From Nepenthes gracilis (lineage: Eukaryota > Streptophyta > Magnoliopsida > Caryophyllales > Nepenthaceae), in the NCBI GenBank assembly GCA_033239525.1, contig BSYO01000011.1:11683078-11747077 (forward strand): a DNA stretch of 64,000 nucleotides, given 5' to 3'. The position numbers were made by a program, and so were the translations under genes. The notes below the pieces were generated by a model. The model was given only the letters and a program-made list of their open reading frames with translations, searched no databases and was not told the origin of the DNA. Below, piece after piece: positions 1 through 11,872 of the stretch (position 1 is its first letter; the number at the start of each line of letters is the position of its first letter).

Positions 1-49
1 TAATCATATTAGATCCTCAAATCAAAATAAGACACTCTCATTATGATTT

Positions 50-60
50 CTTATATACCA
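50..60 (-). promoter_or_regulatory. Decayed tRNA-iMet primer-binding site of a minus-strand LTR element
   Basis: The plus strand reads CTTATATACCA, the complement of a TGGTATATAAG primer site, against the canonical TGGTATCAGAG. It lies 10 bases left of a sequence that aligns with the primer side of the Del-2 LTR at 46010. The first 70 bases also align with the Del-2 leader next to its primer site, so this is the boundary between the 5' leader and LTR of a minus-strand Ty3/gypsy element whose body lies left of the window. Confidence 0.6.
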
Positions 61-70
61 CTTTACCTAC

Positions 71-285
71 TGTTACGTTCCAAAATCAAATCCTATCATT
101 AATAATTAATGACATTAATATATTAAAAATTAACAACCCAAATAACTGTGGATATGAATATTACTTTGATACATCAACTAAGCAAAATAATTTAATATAA
201 CATAAACGTAGGACCAAAGTGTGCCATCATCAAGTGGCTCTAAACACCAACCAAAATATGATATGAGATATTGCATAAGGAGTCA
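71..285 (-). mobile_element. Truncated Ty3/gypsy LTR fragment (Del-2 family)
   Basis: The plus strand starts TGTTACGTTCC and runs parallel to 46010-46240 (the Del-2 5' LTR), sharing words such as CATAAGGAG and the phrase around GTGGCTCTAA. The similarity fades near 285, so only the primer-proximal tenth of a roughly 2.1-kb LTR remains. The terminal CACATCCC has decayed to TACGTTCC. No ORF is expected here. Confidence 0.6.
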
Positions 286-1020
286 TTTTTAATCAAAATA
301 AAATCAAAATATGATATCAGATATTGAATTGTAGAAATATAGATTTATAGTTGTAAAAGCTTTAGTTGTAATAATTCAGATTTACAATTGAAGAAATATT
401 GTTTGAAGAACTAAAATTAAATCATTTATGATTATAAAAAAATATATATTTAGTATTTTTTTATAACCTATTTTATTTCATTTTTATATTATTTTTAAAT
501 TATAATTGCAGTAATTTATGATTATTTTATTTTATTTCATTTTATAATGAGGTATCGGTTCTATTAATGCTGATTTTAAAACAATTCAATTAGTGCCGTA
601 ATATTTTCAAGTTGATTTCAAAAGAATTTTTTAATAAAATTTTTTTATCTTTAAAAAAATTACAAATTAAAATATAATATTTATACAAGATGGTTAAAAA
701 ATTCTATTTATTCAACCAATAAATCTATCTTAACTATTAGCTGTAGTTAAACATTATTGAATCGTCAAGCACCAATTTCCAGAAAAAAAAAAGATAAAAA
801 TGTGATTAATTTTATTATTCAATTTTAATTTTTTCATCAATTAAATTTTATTCGAGAAACAAATAGTGTTTGTTCGAGAAACAATTAATATTTGTCTACT
901 CAAAGATATTTTTATGTTTATAATTTTTAAATGTTATTATTAATTCATATTAAAGGAACAATAAATGGTAGGGGGCCACCAATCATTGAAAAATTTTAAC
1001 AATCATTAATATCCTTCAAT

Positions 1021-1038
1021 CACAGGAACTTTCCTGTG
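1021..1038. repeat. Perfect short palindrome
   Basis: CACAGGAA and TTCCTGTG are separated by CT, giving an 8-bp stem with a 2-base centre. It stands alone in AT-rich DNA. It could be a chance palindrome or a protein-binding site; nothing nearby decides. Confidence 0.7.
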
Positions 1039-1314
1039 AGGTAAGAGGCTTCTTGAAAAACTCTTTATGACTAAACATATCATCAAAAAAGCTATCAAAG
1101 AGGCTAACATTAGAAAAAAATATTAGAAAAAATTTAAATTCATGTGACTGTGTGTATGTTCGGCAGGAATTTTCAGTAGTGGAAGACTATATATGGTGAT
1201 CAATAATTAATAGGCTAAGTTATTGAGCCCAAGTTAGAAGGCACTTGAGTTCCTATACATGAACAAATATGATTATTTTCTCGTCTAACTAATAGGCGAT
1301 GGGTCAAATATAAA

Positions 1315-1350
1315 CATGGACCAACTAAGAATCATGGACCAACTAAGAAT
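1315..1350. repeat. 18-bp direct tandem repeat, two units
   Basis: The unit CATGGACCAACTAAGAAT occurs twice head to tail without a mismatch (1315-1332 and 1333-1350). It looks like a replication-slippage duplication. Confidence 0.85.
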
Positions 1351-1499
1351 GAGGCCCAATTAATAAAGAAAATCATTTCGATTTTGTAGTAAATAAGCCA
1401 TATTAAAACATACAAATATAGACATACAAAATAAGAAAATTTCTTACGCCTTAGCATGATGGCTATCAAGATTTTAAAAGTTATCTTTCAACAATTTAC

Positions 1500-3150
1500 A
1501 GACCTAAACAATTTCCCCTAACATACCCCATCAAAACACTTCATAATCAACTTGTAAGGCAGGCATAAAAATTATTATAAAAAATGAACCTAAATGACTA
1601 ACAGTTTGTTAGAATATAAAACCTAAATCTCAAATTGGTAGATGTATTTTAATTATTTAAAATTCTAAAATTATCAAACCACAAATTTAAGCTTGATATT
1701 TTCATCTTAAAAATAATAACCATCTAAATTATTAAAATAAAATTATTAAATAAAACCAATAAAAAAGTACACCATTAGGGAGATAAGGGCTTAAGTGCTC
1801 TACATTCTCCCTTTTACTCTAAGGAAGCCCAAATTTTGCAAACCATTCCTACATTTAACTTTTTACATTTAGACCTATTCATTAAATTATAATTATCTAT
1901 TTAAAAACAAATTTCTTTATTTCTTTAATAAATAGAGATCCCTGAATCCATAGTGTATGATGCCTAATGACAAAATTACAATTTAATTTTTACGTAATTA
2001 TGGTTGTAGTTTAACAACTAATTTTCTTTTAAATTAAAATTTAGTTTTCGTAATTTTGTTGGATATTTTTAATGGCTATTTCAAAATTGTAATATATTTT
2101 TTTAAGATGATCATTAACTAATTTTAAAAAAAAAAAAAAAAAATCTTGAGTAGACCAATTTTATAGGACTCATTTTATAAAATAAGTCATCTAAATTATT
2201 TGGATGAGATCCTCTTTATTAAGATTATAACAAATAGAAATTATTTTTTATATGAAAATAATAATAATTTAAGCATGTACTCTTTCTAACATTTTATGCC
2301 TTCATCAATTTTAAGTTATCTTTTATACACTTCAAATTCAACAATTTTCTATAATGCTAAAATTAACAACCTTAATTCCAAACCTTCAATAAAGGCACAC
2401 AAACTATTTAACATAAATAGCAAAATAAAGAGAAGCAAACATTGCTCACCAAAAATCCCCCAACTCTTAAGTCAGTAAGATTTGCCAGTTATTAGACACT
2501 TGAAGATAAATGATTAATCTTATTTTCTCCAAGAGGAGGTTACCAATGCGTCTGCAGACTATAAAATAAAACCACCCTATTACTAAGTATATTTTATTGT
2601 ATGTTATAAATTAGAATGACCCTTCCCTTTAACACAACACAAAATCAATATTAAATATAACCCTAAAGAGAAAATTGTAAACATCATTTTAATAAATAAA
2701 TTTTAGGTTACAAAGCTCTATATTTAAAAGTTATCTTTAATATCTATTTTTTTACTTACCCCATCAAAACCCATACTAAAAAAAATAAACATAAATGCCC
2801 AACTGTTTGTAAAAATATAAAACCTAAATCCCCAATTAGGGTAGGCTACCATAATTATTTAAATGAAACAACATTTCTAAAATTATGGAGACAAATTTAG
2901 GCTTGATGTTTTTTTCCTAAAAACTTCGATATTTGATAATAGGTTTAAATCAACATACATAATTAATATTTGAACTATAGAAATTTTAAAATTCAATTTA
3001 TCGGAGATGACAATAAAATAACAAAACATAATTTACTCATACAACAAAATTTACTCATACTCCACAATGGGAGGGCTCCTACCACCAATTCCTACACTCC
3101 TATTAGGGACCTTTTAACATTTTACTGAATTAGGGAGCTTTAAATGCATA
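1500..3150. repeat. AT-rich dispersed repeat field flanking the viral mosaic
   Basis: Several phrases recur inside the window. The stretch at 1550-1640 resembles 2757-2840, 7725-7790 and 14800-14840 (a shared phrase around CCTAAATG and GTTTGTTAGAATATA). The stretch at 2190-2350 resembles 14910-15270 (shared phrases around TTTGGATGA and ATGCCTTC.TCAAT.TTAAGTTA). The stretch at 2565-2650 resembles 3395-3520. No ORF carries a recognisable domain. It is probably an old non-autonomous or noncoding repeat that received the pararetroviral insertion or was duplicated with it. Confidence 0.5.
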
Positions 3151-4079
3151 CTAGTCGATAGCTCTGAGTATTGCACCTGTTTTTAGTGTGGCAGACACAT
3201 TTCAATTCAACAGTGGATAAAAATACTGACAAAATCCAACAGTAAATAGAAATATGACATATAACAAAAACGATTAGAAATTGACAAATCTCATTTTTTT
3301 AGCACAGGCCTATTATTTCTTTTTTTCACTACTTAAAAGAAATATGTAAGCCTATGACAAAAAAATATAAAATAAATAAATAAATTTGTAACAAAATAAA
3401 ACAACCTATTATCAAATATATTTTATTGTAACTATATTTCTATAATTCAATAATATATATATATATATATAGCTACCTAATTAGAGATTAAATTAAAATA
3501 AAATAGAATTAGCCTTACCCTATAGTAGTATCATCAAATAAAGAATATGTAGTCCCCTGCCACCAATGAGAGGGCAATGTAGCTCATTAAAGGGCATTGA
3601 TGCCCAGCGTTCATAATATCTATGAAGCCAATCCCATTTGCAATAGCAGGAAATTGCTCACCTAACTCATCTTTTTTTTTACTTTTTCTTTGTTTTCTTT
3701 TTCGTCATGTCGGTAGGAAGGTAAAGGAGACAGAAGGGCACAAACAGATGTCGGTGTAAATGGTGTTGGCATAAGATACCATATGATCATGCAAAACACA
3801 ATGCAGAAACTATTCAATTGGACACAGATTTCATACCATTGCCAATACTAAGAGCATGGTGAGAACAATTGAAGCCTGGGCCGTTAACTCAAATGAGTAA
3901 TAGCTTTACCATCAATATCTTGCTGTAAAGAAAACAGATAAATTAACATTCTCTAACCAAAAAATATTAGATGAAACAACACTTGCAGTAAGAGGGGGCA
4001 AAAGCATGGAGTTGGAGTCATTGTTCACGTAGAGATCTTAGCAACATATTTGGATCCTAATACGATATATTGAACATTA

Positions 4080-4209
4080 ACAGATGCTATTAATGGACTA
4101 AAGCGAGTATCTAATGGTGAAGAAGTTTAAAAAATTCTTAATATGCTACCAAAGACATGGGATACAGAATTAATGGCCATCAATGAAGCAACTGATCTGA
4201 TAAAACCCA
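4080..4209 (+). pseudogene. Copia-type gag fragment (UBN2-like), copy 1
   Basis: In one frame this reads as a gag_pol UBN2-like segment: a phrase with VSNGEEV, one stop, then ILNMLPKTWDTELMAINEA. The pattern of ILR-LP-W-x-x-x-x-x-AI-EA is typical of the Ty1/copia gag helices. Flanking sequence is no longer readable. The role in an intact element would be capsid formation. It is a relic, with a near-identical copy at 8930-9059. Confidence 0.6.
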
Positions 4210-4465
4210 TTCCATACCAGCCAACTACTAAATTTATGTACTCAATAAAATTAGAAATAGTATCCATCCCAGTATGGGCACAATAACAATTATAAAAATA
4301 AACAAAGCAATTTTTGAATAGAACAAGATAATTAGGGTTATTGCCGTCTGCAAAGCCCAGGTGATTTCCATTTTACTCCCAAACTTAAGTTAATTGTTTG
4401 GTTGTCACAGTCTAATTGGAAATTATACAGTATGCACCCGTTTGATTGAGTGCTATTTCTATATA

Positions 4466-4500
<35 letters not shown>

Positions 4501-5085
4501 TGTGATAAGAAAAAATAATTAGCAATCGATAATCACATGAGGAAGACTAGTTGCCCTACAACTGTTGGTTTCACTTTGAAGAACTGGAAGAAAGTTCTCA
4601 AGGCTTTTGTACATAACAAGCCAAGCACTTCACTTACACTCATTCGATCCCTTCATTTATGGCCTCTACACTCTATTATGGTAAGTTAAATCCATCTTAA
4701 AATAGTAACGGTGAAAATGGATCAGGCAAAATCATCGCTATAAACCTGGCCCCAGTGACAACCATTAATGATAATATTTGAAAAATAAAAAAATAAAAAA
4801 GAAATAAAAAACTCATACATACCAATTAGTCAGGGTAACATGGACTTAGACATATTCTAAGACCGTCGCCACCGCTACCACCACCTATTTTCTCCATTTT
4901 GATGAACCTATTTTGCTCAGGAGATGTTCTCTCCAATTCTGATCTTCACAACTTGGTTAGGTAGAAAAACCTCATCATATGTTACTTGGTTGAGTCTTTG
5001 TTGAAGGTCTAATTTCTTAGAAAAATATGATAAGATTTTCTTATTAATACAAGAAACTATATACCTACCATATATCAAGAAAATT

Positions 5086-5316
5086 TTATCTATAATAGCA
5101 ATAAATGATAAGAAAATATATGAAATATGTGAAATAATTAAATAAAATATACATAATATAGAATCTAAAGATCAAATCTTTAAACATTAATATACTTCCA
5201 TAAGCTCTATCACTTGAATCTGTACATACAATCCAAGCCTTTGACTTGGCTTGAGAAATCTGCCATTTATTTAGCCATGCTATACAAATATATGTAGTAT
5301 AAAGATATATCACCAT
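5086..5316 (-). pseudogene. RNase H-like pararetroviral fragment, copy 1
   Basis: A 76-codon open stretch on the minus strand contains CTDSSDRAYGSIL. This fits the first catalytic aspartate motif of retroelement RNase H (TD-x-S-D-x-x-x-G). The C-terminal half is hydrophobic low-complexity sequence and does not look like the rest of the domain. It lies opposite in orientation to the viral ORFs that start about 500 bp to the right, so the locus is rearranged. Identification rests on one motif. Confidence 0.4.
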
Positions 5317-5799
5317 TATTTAAAAATATAAACTTTGGATTTATACATATAAAAGCAAATTATGCAAGGTTATCGCCACGTACCCTAAGCAAAGTATAAA
5401 TTATGCAAGATTAGTCGAGACATTAAAGAAGATGTAGTTGTTAGAGAACATAAAGATTTATTTAAGCAATAAATACTTGTTAGAATAATGAGTGGATATA
5501 AAATATTAGACAAGAAAGTCATACAATTAGACTTCAATTAAGAATATTGAAAGAACCCAATACAAACCAATCTAAAGAACCTGAATTATTTACACAAGTA
5601 CAAATAGGGATGGACGAAAAATAAATCACTAATGGCAAATAAAAAAAAAATAGTAACAAAAAATCTAATAAAGAAATAAAGAATTAAAATCTATAATAGA
5701 AAAAAATTAAGATTAATGAACCCGTTATAATAGAATCTACAAATAAATTAACGATAACAGCAGGAAACCAAAAACATTATTTATACATGGAATAGGACA

Positions 5800-6655
5800 A
5801 ATGGCACTCTTAGATAAAGAAGAAATGGAAGAATTACAAATGCTGCATGATCAAGATGCGTAACAATGAACTATAAGTCATTATTATGTAAATGGATTAT
5901 ATGAAAAATAGAAAATAGAACGAACATATACAATTACAAAGAAGATAGAATGACCGACATACACAACAACGGATTATAGAAAACATATCGTAGAATAAAA
6001 ATTATGGCAAAAAGATTATGAACTAATAATGATACAATGAAATCTACAAGAGGTTATTTAAATCTAGATTGTGTACAAGATACAAATAGAGTAATATAGC
6101 TATGGTTAGCTGAATTAGAAAAATCCTTAATCGAAAATAAATATCTGTACCAAATACAGAAATTATATTGTAACTACTTTAGTAGGATATCGTATGACAA
6201 TTTACCAGACTAAGAATACTCGAAGACAACTAATTTGTTGCGATTATTATCAACACAACCTAAGGAAATATTACAAAATTTGAAAGAGGAATTAGAGATA
6301 AATTTAGTAATTTAGGATCGTATCAAATAGAAAATAAAATTATATAAAATTATAGAAATTTATTACAAAGTTTAATTACTTCGATATTTTGAAGAATGGT
6401 ATGTTACTTTAGTGAATATTTTTATAAAGCAAAGTTTTCAAGAAGAAAATAGTATGTTATTAACATTGTTTTTCAAAAATTACCATACCTATTTAAGAGA
6501 AATCAAGGAATTTAACTAAAATAGGCGATGCATTGAAGACGAAAATGGGAATTCTGAGAACAATGATGTATGATACATGTAAACAAGCTAATACTTTTCA
6601 ATACTTGACTAGAGCGGAAATTAGTAGTGATTTAGAAAATATTAGACTATGAATT
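5800..6655 (+). pseudogene. Capsid-like pararetroviral region, copy 1 (heavily broken)
   Basis: This is the same region as 10640-11526 but with more frameshifts and stops, so no reading frame of useful length remains. Recognisable pieces include the phrase ending in CKQANTFQYLTR near 6570-6615, identical in copy 2. See copy 2 for the assignment. Confidence 0.5.
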
Positions 6656-6780
6656 TGGTAAGATAGTAGCAATTTAGAAGTAATAGGTGAAATATGTGAC
6701 ATAGAAAAGCAGTTGAAAAAAACTAATATAACATGCGAAGAAGATAACAATAAATAGAAATAGAGCAAGGGCAAAGTTCA

Positions 6781-6944
6781 AATGATCCATTATATAAAAG
6801 GCGCCTCTTTCCTCCTTGCACCACGTTGTGAGATTTAACTAAAATTGAACAAATGATCTGGCCCGATCTTTGCCTTCTGCCTCTCTTGCTGCGCCTTCTT
6901 CGTCTCCTTCGCCTTAGCCTCCGTTCAGAAACTTCACATTCAAT
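6781..6944. other. GC-richer joint sequence between repeat copies
   Basis: About 160 bases, not present at the equivalent position of copy 2, separate the end of copy 1 from the third partial copy. It includes a TATATAAAAGGCG stretch near 6790 that could be a TATA box, then a CT-rich stretch. It could be a fragment of another element's promoter. Origin unknown. Confidence 0.35.
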
Positions 6945-7460
6945 AATAGATATATATAGCTACCTAATTAGAGATTAAATTAAAAATAAAATAGTATTAG
7001 CCTTACCCTATAGTAGTATCATCAAATAAAAGAATATGTAGTCCCCTGCCACCAATGGGAAGGGGCAATGTGGCTCATTAAGAGGGCATTGATGCAATAT
7101 GTAGTCCCCCTGCCACCAATGGGAAGGGGCAATGTGGCTCATTAAGAGGGCATTGATGCCCAGCGTTCATAATATCTATGAAGCCAATCCCATTTTGCAA
7201 TAGCAGGGAATTGCTCACCTAACTCATCTTTTTTAATTTTTCTTTGTTTTCTTTTTCGTCATGTCCCGTAGGGAGGTAAAGGAGACAAAAGGGCACAAAT
7301 AGATGTCAATTAAATGGTGTTGGCATAAGATACCATATGATCATGCAAAACACAATGCAGAAACTATTCAATTGGACACAGATTTCATACCATTGCCAAT
7401 ACTAAGAGCATGGTGAGAACAATTGAAGCCTGGGCCGTTAACTCAAATGAGTAATAGCCT
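6945..7460 (+). repeat. Third, partial copy of the duplicated block
   Basis: This matches 3465-3900 of copy 1 and 8310-8756 of copy 2. It starts at the TAGCTACCTAATTAGAG phrase and ends at ATGAGTAATAGC. It carries an internal tandem duplication at 7033-7159. Confidence 0.85.
7033..7159. repeat. 63-64-bp tandem duplication inside the third copy
   Basis: The unit begins AATATGTAGTCCCC and ends CATTGATGC. It is present twice here (7033-7095 and 7096-7159) but once in copies 1 and 2, so it arose after the copies separated. Confidence 0.85.
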
Positions 7461-7994
7461 TTTAACATTTTACGTTTTACATGTATACTACTGAATTAGG
7501 GAGCTTTAAATGCATCTTATGCCCCCTACATTCTCCCTCAACTCCAAAATATGCAAACAATTACTCATCCTCCATATTGGGAGGACTCATACCACCAATT
7601 CCTACCCATTTAAACTCCTATTTATTATTTGGGTCAATAATCCACGTATACAACTACGAGTGACTCACATTCAGAATAAATTCAAAGTAAAAATAATAAA
7701 ACTATTCAATCACCTAAATTATTATGAAAATTGAACCTAAATGCCTAAAATTCGAAATGAGTTTGTTAGAATATAGGACCTAAATTCTAAACCTTCAGTG
7801 AGATGATATTTTTAAAATTATCAACCAAGTGATATGATTTTAATTTAAATAAAGTTTCATACTACCAAGATTTGGTGGATACTCTTTTAAAAAAAGTAAA
7901 TAACAGTTTTGCCAATAATGATGATTTTTTACTAACAATTTAAACTGTTAGAATAACAAATGCAACATAATAATGGCTTCTCTATTGTAAATAT
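7461..7994. other. AT-rich spacer with dispersed-repeat phrases
   Basis: This contains a GAGCTTTAAATGCAT phrase also seen at 3130, and a segment at 7560-7620 resembling 3045-3110. The segment at 7635-7710 resembles 16450-16550 (CCACGTATA.AACTACGAGTGA). No gene is seen; the short open stretches here have no domain and their sequences match noncoding repeats elsewhere. Confidence 0.5.
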
Positions 7995-8929
7995 ATTAGT
8001 CGATAGGTCTGAGTATTGCACCTGTTTTTGGTGTGGCAGACACATTTCAATTCAACAGTGGATAAAAATACTGACAAATACAACAGTAAAATAGAAAATA
8101 TGACATATAACAAAAACGATTAGAAATTGACAAATCTCATTTTTTTAGCACAGGCCCTATTATTTCTTTTTTTACTACTTAAAAGAAATATGTAAGCCTA
8201 TGACTAAAAAAATATAAAATAAATAAATAAATTTGTAACAAAATAAAACAACCTATTATCAAATATATTTTATTGTAACTATATTTCTATAATTCAATAA
8301 TATATATATATATATAGCTACCTAATTAGAGATTAAATTAAAAATAAAATAGAATTAGCCTTACCCTATAGTAGTATCATCAAATAAAAGAATATGTAGT
8401 CCCCCTGCCACCAATGGGAAGGGGCAATGTGGCTCATTAAGAGGGCATTGATGCCCAGCGTTCATAATATCTATGAAGCCAATCCCATTTTGCAATAGCA
8501 GGGAAATTGCTCACCTAACTCATCTTTTTTACTTTTTCTTTGTTTTCTTTTTCGTCATGTCCGGTAGGAAGGTAAAGGAGACAGAAGGGCACAAACAGAT
8601 GTCAATTAAATGGTGTTGGCATAAGATACCATATGATCATGCAAAACACAATGCAGAAACTATTCAATTGGACACAGATTTCATACCATTGCCAATACTA
8701 AGAGCATGGTGAGAACAATTGAAGCCTGGGCCGTTAACTCAAATGAGTAATAGCTTTACCATCAATATCTTGCTGTAAAGAAAACAGATAAATTAACATT
8801 CTCTAACCAAAAAATATTAGATGAAACAACACTTGCAGTAAGAGGGGGCAAAAGCATGGAGTTGGAGTCATTGTTCACGTAGAGATCTTAGCAACATATT
8901 TGGATTCTAATACGATATATTGAACATTA

Positions 8930-9059
8930 ACAGATGCTATTAATGGACTAAAGCAAGTATCTAATGGTGAAGAAGTTTAAAAAATTCTTAATATGCTACC
9001 AAAGACATGGGATACAGAATTAATGGCCATCAATGAAGCAACTGATCTGATAAAACCCA
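8930..9059 (+). pseudogene. Copia-type gag fragment (UBN2-like), copy 2
   Basis: This shows the same reading as 4080-4209, with the single in-frame stop at the same place, so the stop predates the duplication. No other copia domain (protease, integrase, RT) is visible nearby. Confidence 0.6.
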
Positions 9060-9934
9060 TTCCATACCAGCCAACTACTAAATTTATGTACTCAATAAAA
9101 AAATTAGAAATAGTATCCATCCCAGTATGGGCACAATAACAATTATAAATAAACAAAGAAAGCAATTTTTGAATAGAACAAGATAATTAGGGTTAATGCA
9201 TCTACCAAAGCCAAGGTGATTTCCAGCCCTTACTCCAAACTTAAGTTAATTGTTTCGGATTTGTCACAGTCTAATTGGAAATTATGCAATTATGCACCCG
9301 TTTGATTGAGTGCTATTTCTATTTATATATATATATATATATATTGAGTAAGAAAAAATGAAATTAACTTCAATCGATAATCACATGAGGAAGACTAGTT
9401 ACCCTACAACTGTTGGTTTTCACTGAAGAACTGGAAGAAAGTTCTCAAAGGCTTTTGTACATAACAAGCCAAGCACTTCACTTACACTCATTCGATCCCT
9501 TCATTTATGGCCTCTACCTCTATTATGGTAAGTTAAATCCATCTTAAAATAGTAACGGTCGAAAATGGATCGAATAAAATCATCACTATTAAGAGCACAA
9601 CTGTTGACAACCATTAATGATAATATTTGAAAAATAAAAAAATAAAAAAGAAATAAAAAACTCATACATACCAATTAGCCAGGGTAACACGGACTTAGGC
9701 ATATTCTAAGACCGCTGCCACCGCTACCACCACCTATTTTCTCCATTTTGATAAACCTATTTTGCTCAGGAGATGTTCTCTCCAATTCTGATCTTCACAA
9801 CTTGGTTAGGTAGAAAAACCTCATCATATGTTACTTGGTTGAGTCTTTATTAAAGGTCTAATTTCTTAGAAGAATATGATAAGATTTTCTTATTAATACA
9901 AGAAACTATATACCTACTATATATCAAGAAAATT

Positions 9935-10165
9935 TTATCTATAATAGCAATAAATGATAAGAAAATATATGAAATATGCAAAATAATTAAATAAAATATA
10001 CATAATATAGAAGCTAAAGATCAAATCGTTAAACATTAATATACTTCCATAAGCTCTATCACTTGAATCTGTGCATACAATCCAAGCCTTTGACTTGGCT
10101 TGAGAAATCTGCCACTTATTTAGCCATGCTATACAAATATATATAGTATAAAGATATATCACCAT
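9935..10165 (-). pseudogene. RNase H-like pararetroviral fragment, copy 2
   Basis: A 76-codon open stretch nearly identical to 5086-5316 keeps the TDSSDRAYGSIL motif on the minus strand. It lies head to head with the viral ORFs beginning near 10360. Confidence is limited by the single motif. Confidence 0.4.
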
Positions 10166-10639
10166 TATTTGAAAATATAAACTTTGGATTTATACATATA
10201 AAAGCAAATTATGCAAGGTTATCGCCACGTACCCTAAGCAAAGTATAAATTATGCAAGATTAGTCAGAGACATTAAAGAAGATGTAGTTGTTAGAGAACA
10301 TAAAGATTTATTTAAGTTAAATAAATACTTGTTAGAATAATGAGTGGATATAAAAATATTAGACAAGAAAGTCATACAATTAGACTTCAATTAAGAATAT
10401 TGAAAGAACCCAATACAAACCAATCTAAAGAACCTGAATTATTTACACAAGTACAAATAGGATGGACGAAAATAAATCACTAATGGCAAATAAAAAAAAT
10501 AGTAAATAAAAATCTAATAAAGAAATAAAAGAATTAAAATCTATAATAGAAAAAAAATTAAGATTAATGAACCCGTTATAATAGAATCTACAAATAAATT
10601 AACGATAACAGCATAGAAACCAAAAACATTATTTATACA

Positions 10640-11526
10640 TGGAATAGGACAAATGGCACTCTTAGATAAAGAAGAAATGGAAGAATTACAAATGCTGCAT
10701 GATCAAGATGCAGAACAATGAACTATAAGTCATTATTATGTAAATGGATTATATGAAAAATAGAAAATAGAACGAACATATACAATTACAGCAGAAGATA
10801 GAATGATCGACATACACAACAACGGATTATAGAAAATATGTCAGAGAATAAAAATTATGGCAAAAAAATTATGAACTAATAATGATACAATGAAATCTAC
10901 AAGAGGTTATTTAAATCTAGATTGTTTACAAGATACAAATAAAGTAATACAGCTATGGTTAGCTGAATTAGAAAAATCCTTAACTGAAAATAAAATATAT
11001 GTACCAAATACAGGAAATTATATTGTAACTACTTTAGTAGGATATCGTATGACAATTTACCAGACTCTTGAAAAGTGACACTTGAGTACAACTAATTTAC
11101 AGGGATTATTATCAACACAACCTAAGGAAATATTACAAAAATTTGAAAGAAGAATTAGAGATAAATTTAGTAATTTAGGATCAGAATCTGAAATAGAAAA
11201 TAAAATTATATAAAATTATAGAAATTTATTACAAAGTTTAATTACTTCTGATATTTTGAAGAATGGTATGTTACTTTAGTGAATATTTTTATAAAGCAAA
11301 GTTTTCAGAAGAAGAAAATAGTATGTTATTAACATTGTTTTTTCAAAAATTACCATACCTATTTAATAGAGAAATCCAACGGAATTTAACTAAAATAGCT
11401 TATACATTGGGAACAAGAATAGAATTTACGAGAACAATGATGTATGATACATGTAAACAAGCTAATACTTTTCAATACTTGACTAGAGCAGAAATTAGTA
11501 GTGATTTAGAAAATATTAGACTATGA
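10640..11526 (+). pseudogene. Endogenous caulimovirid ORF, probable capsid region
   Basis: Three open pieces (10653-10721, 10890-11078, 11263-11526) with stops and frame changes cover one ancestral ORF. The last piece has FFQKLPYLFNREI and then IEFTRTMMYDTCKQ. This resembles the capsid C-terminal pattern of caulimovirids (a KLP-like motif, then R-I-x-x-T-R ... CK). I see no CCHC zinc finger after it. The movement protein follows about 350 bp downstream on the same strand, so the apparent order is capsid then movement protein. It could also be an unassigned N-terminal viral ORF. Confidence 0.45.
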
Positions 11527-11872
11527 ATTTGGTAAGATAAGTAGCAATTTAGAAGTAATAGGTAAAATGACAACTGACATAGAAACAGATGAAAAAGAAA
11601 CTAATATAACATCTGAAGAAGATAACAATAAATAGAATAGAACAAGGGCAAAGTTCAAATGATATAATAGACACTAAAAAAACAGAATTATCTAGTCAAT
11701 AGAAAATTATATTTGATCCAAAAAAAAAAATAAGAAGACGTCATAACAACTACTTTTGATATTTAAAAAATTAAATCTCAAACAAAGATTAAATCTAAAG
11801 AAAGAAGAATATTATGTGGTAACAAGAAAATAACATACAATAGATATTACAAATTCTTTAGGAAATATAAAG
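11527..11872 (+). other. Degraded viral sequence between capsid-like region and movement protein
   Basis: This is AT-rich and lysine/glutamate-coding in several frames, but it has frequent stops and a 10-base A run near 11720. It is presumably the decayed link between two viral domains. No zinc finger is visible. Confidence 0.4.

Larger units (their letters stand above)
286..1500. other. AT-rich intergenic DNA, no gene seen
   Basis: This stretch is very AT-rich and has stops in all frames. It contains a perfect 18-base palindrome at 1021-1038 and an 18-bp tandem pair at 1315-1350. A short local duplication of an ATATGATAT-containing phrase lies near 256 and 307. No coding, RNA or transposon end signal is convincing. 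Confidence 0.6.
3152..6780 (+). repeat. Large duplicated block, copy 1 (copia gag fragment plus pararetroviral fragment)
   Basis: This block aligns along nearly its whole length with copy 2 at about 7995-11650. It begins at the phrase CTAGTCGATAG.TCTGAGTATTG and ends in the leader of the viral ORFs. It contains (AT)n runs, a copia-like gag fragment, a minus-strand RNase H-like fragment and a plus-strand viral region. Differences from copy 2 are mainly one- or two-base gaps, often in base runs, which break ORFs that remain longer in copy 2. Either copy 1 is older or its sequence is less accurate. Confidence 0.8.
7995..11650 (+). repeat. Large duplicated block, copy 2
   Basis: This is the partner of 3152-6780 and the better-preserved copy: base runs are longer and the viral reading frames less broken. 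It is continuous on its right with viral movement-protein, protease and RT sequence that copy 1 lacks, so copy 1 is the truncated duplicate. Confidence 0.8.

Noticed and set aside
8473..8712. 79-codon open frame with MSGRKVKETEGHKQM
   Set aside because: No known domain; broken by one- and two-base gaps in the copies at 3625 and 7175, so there is no sign of coding constraint.
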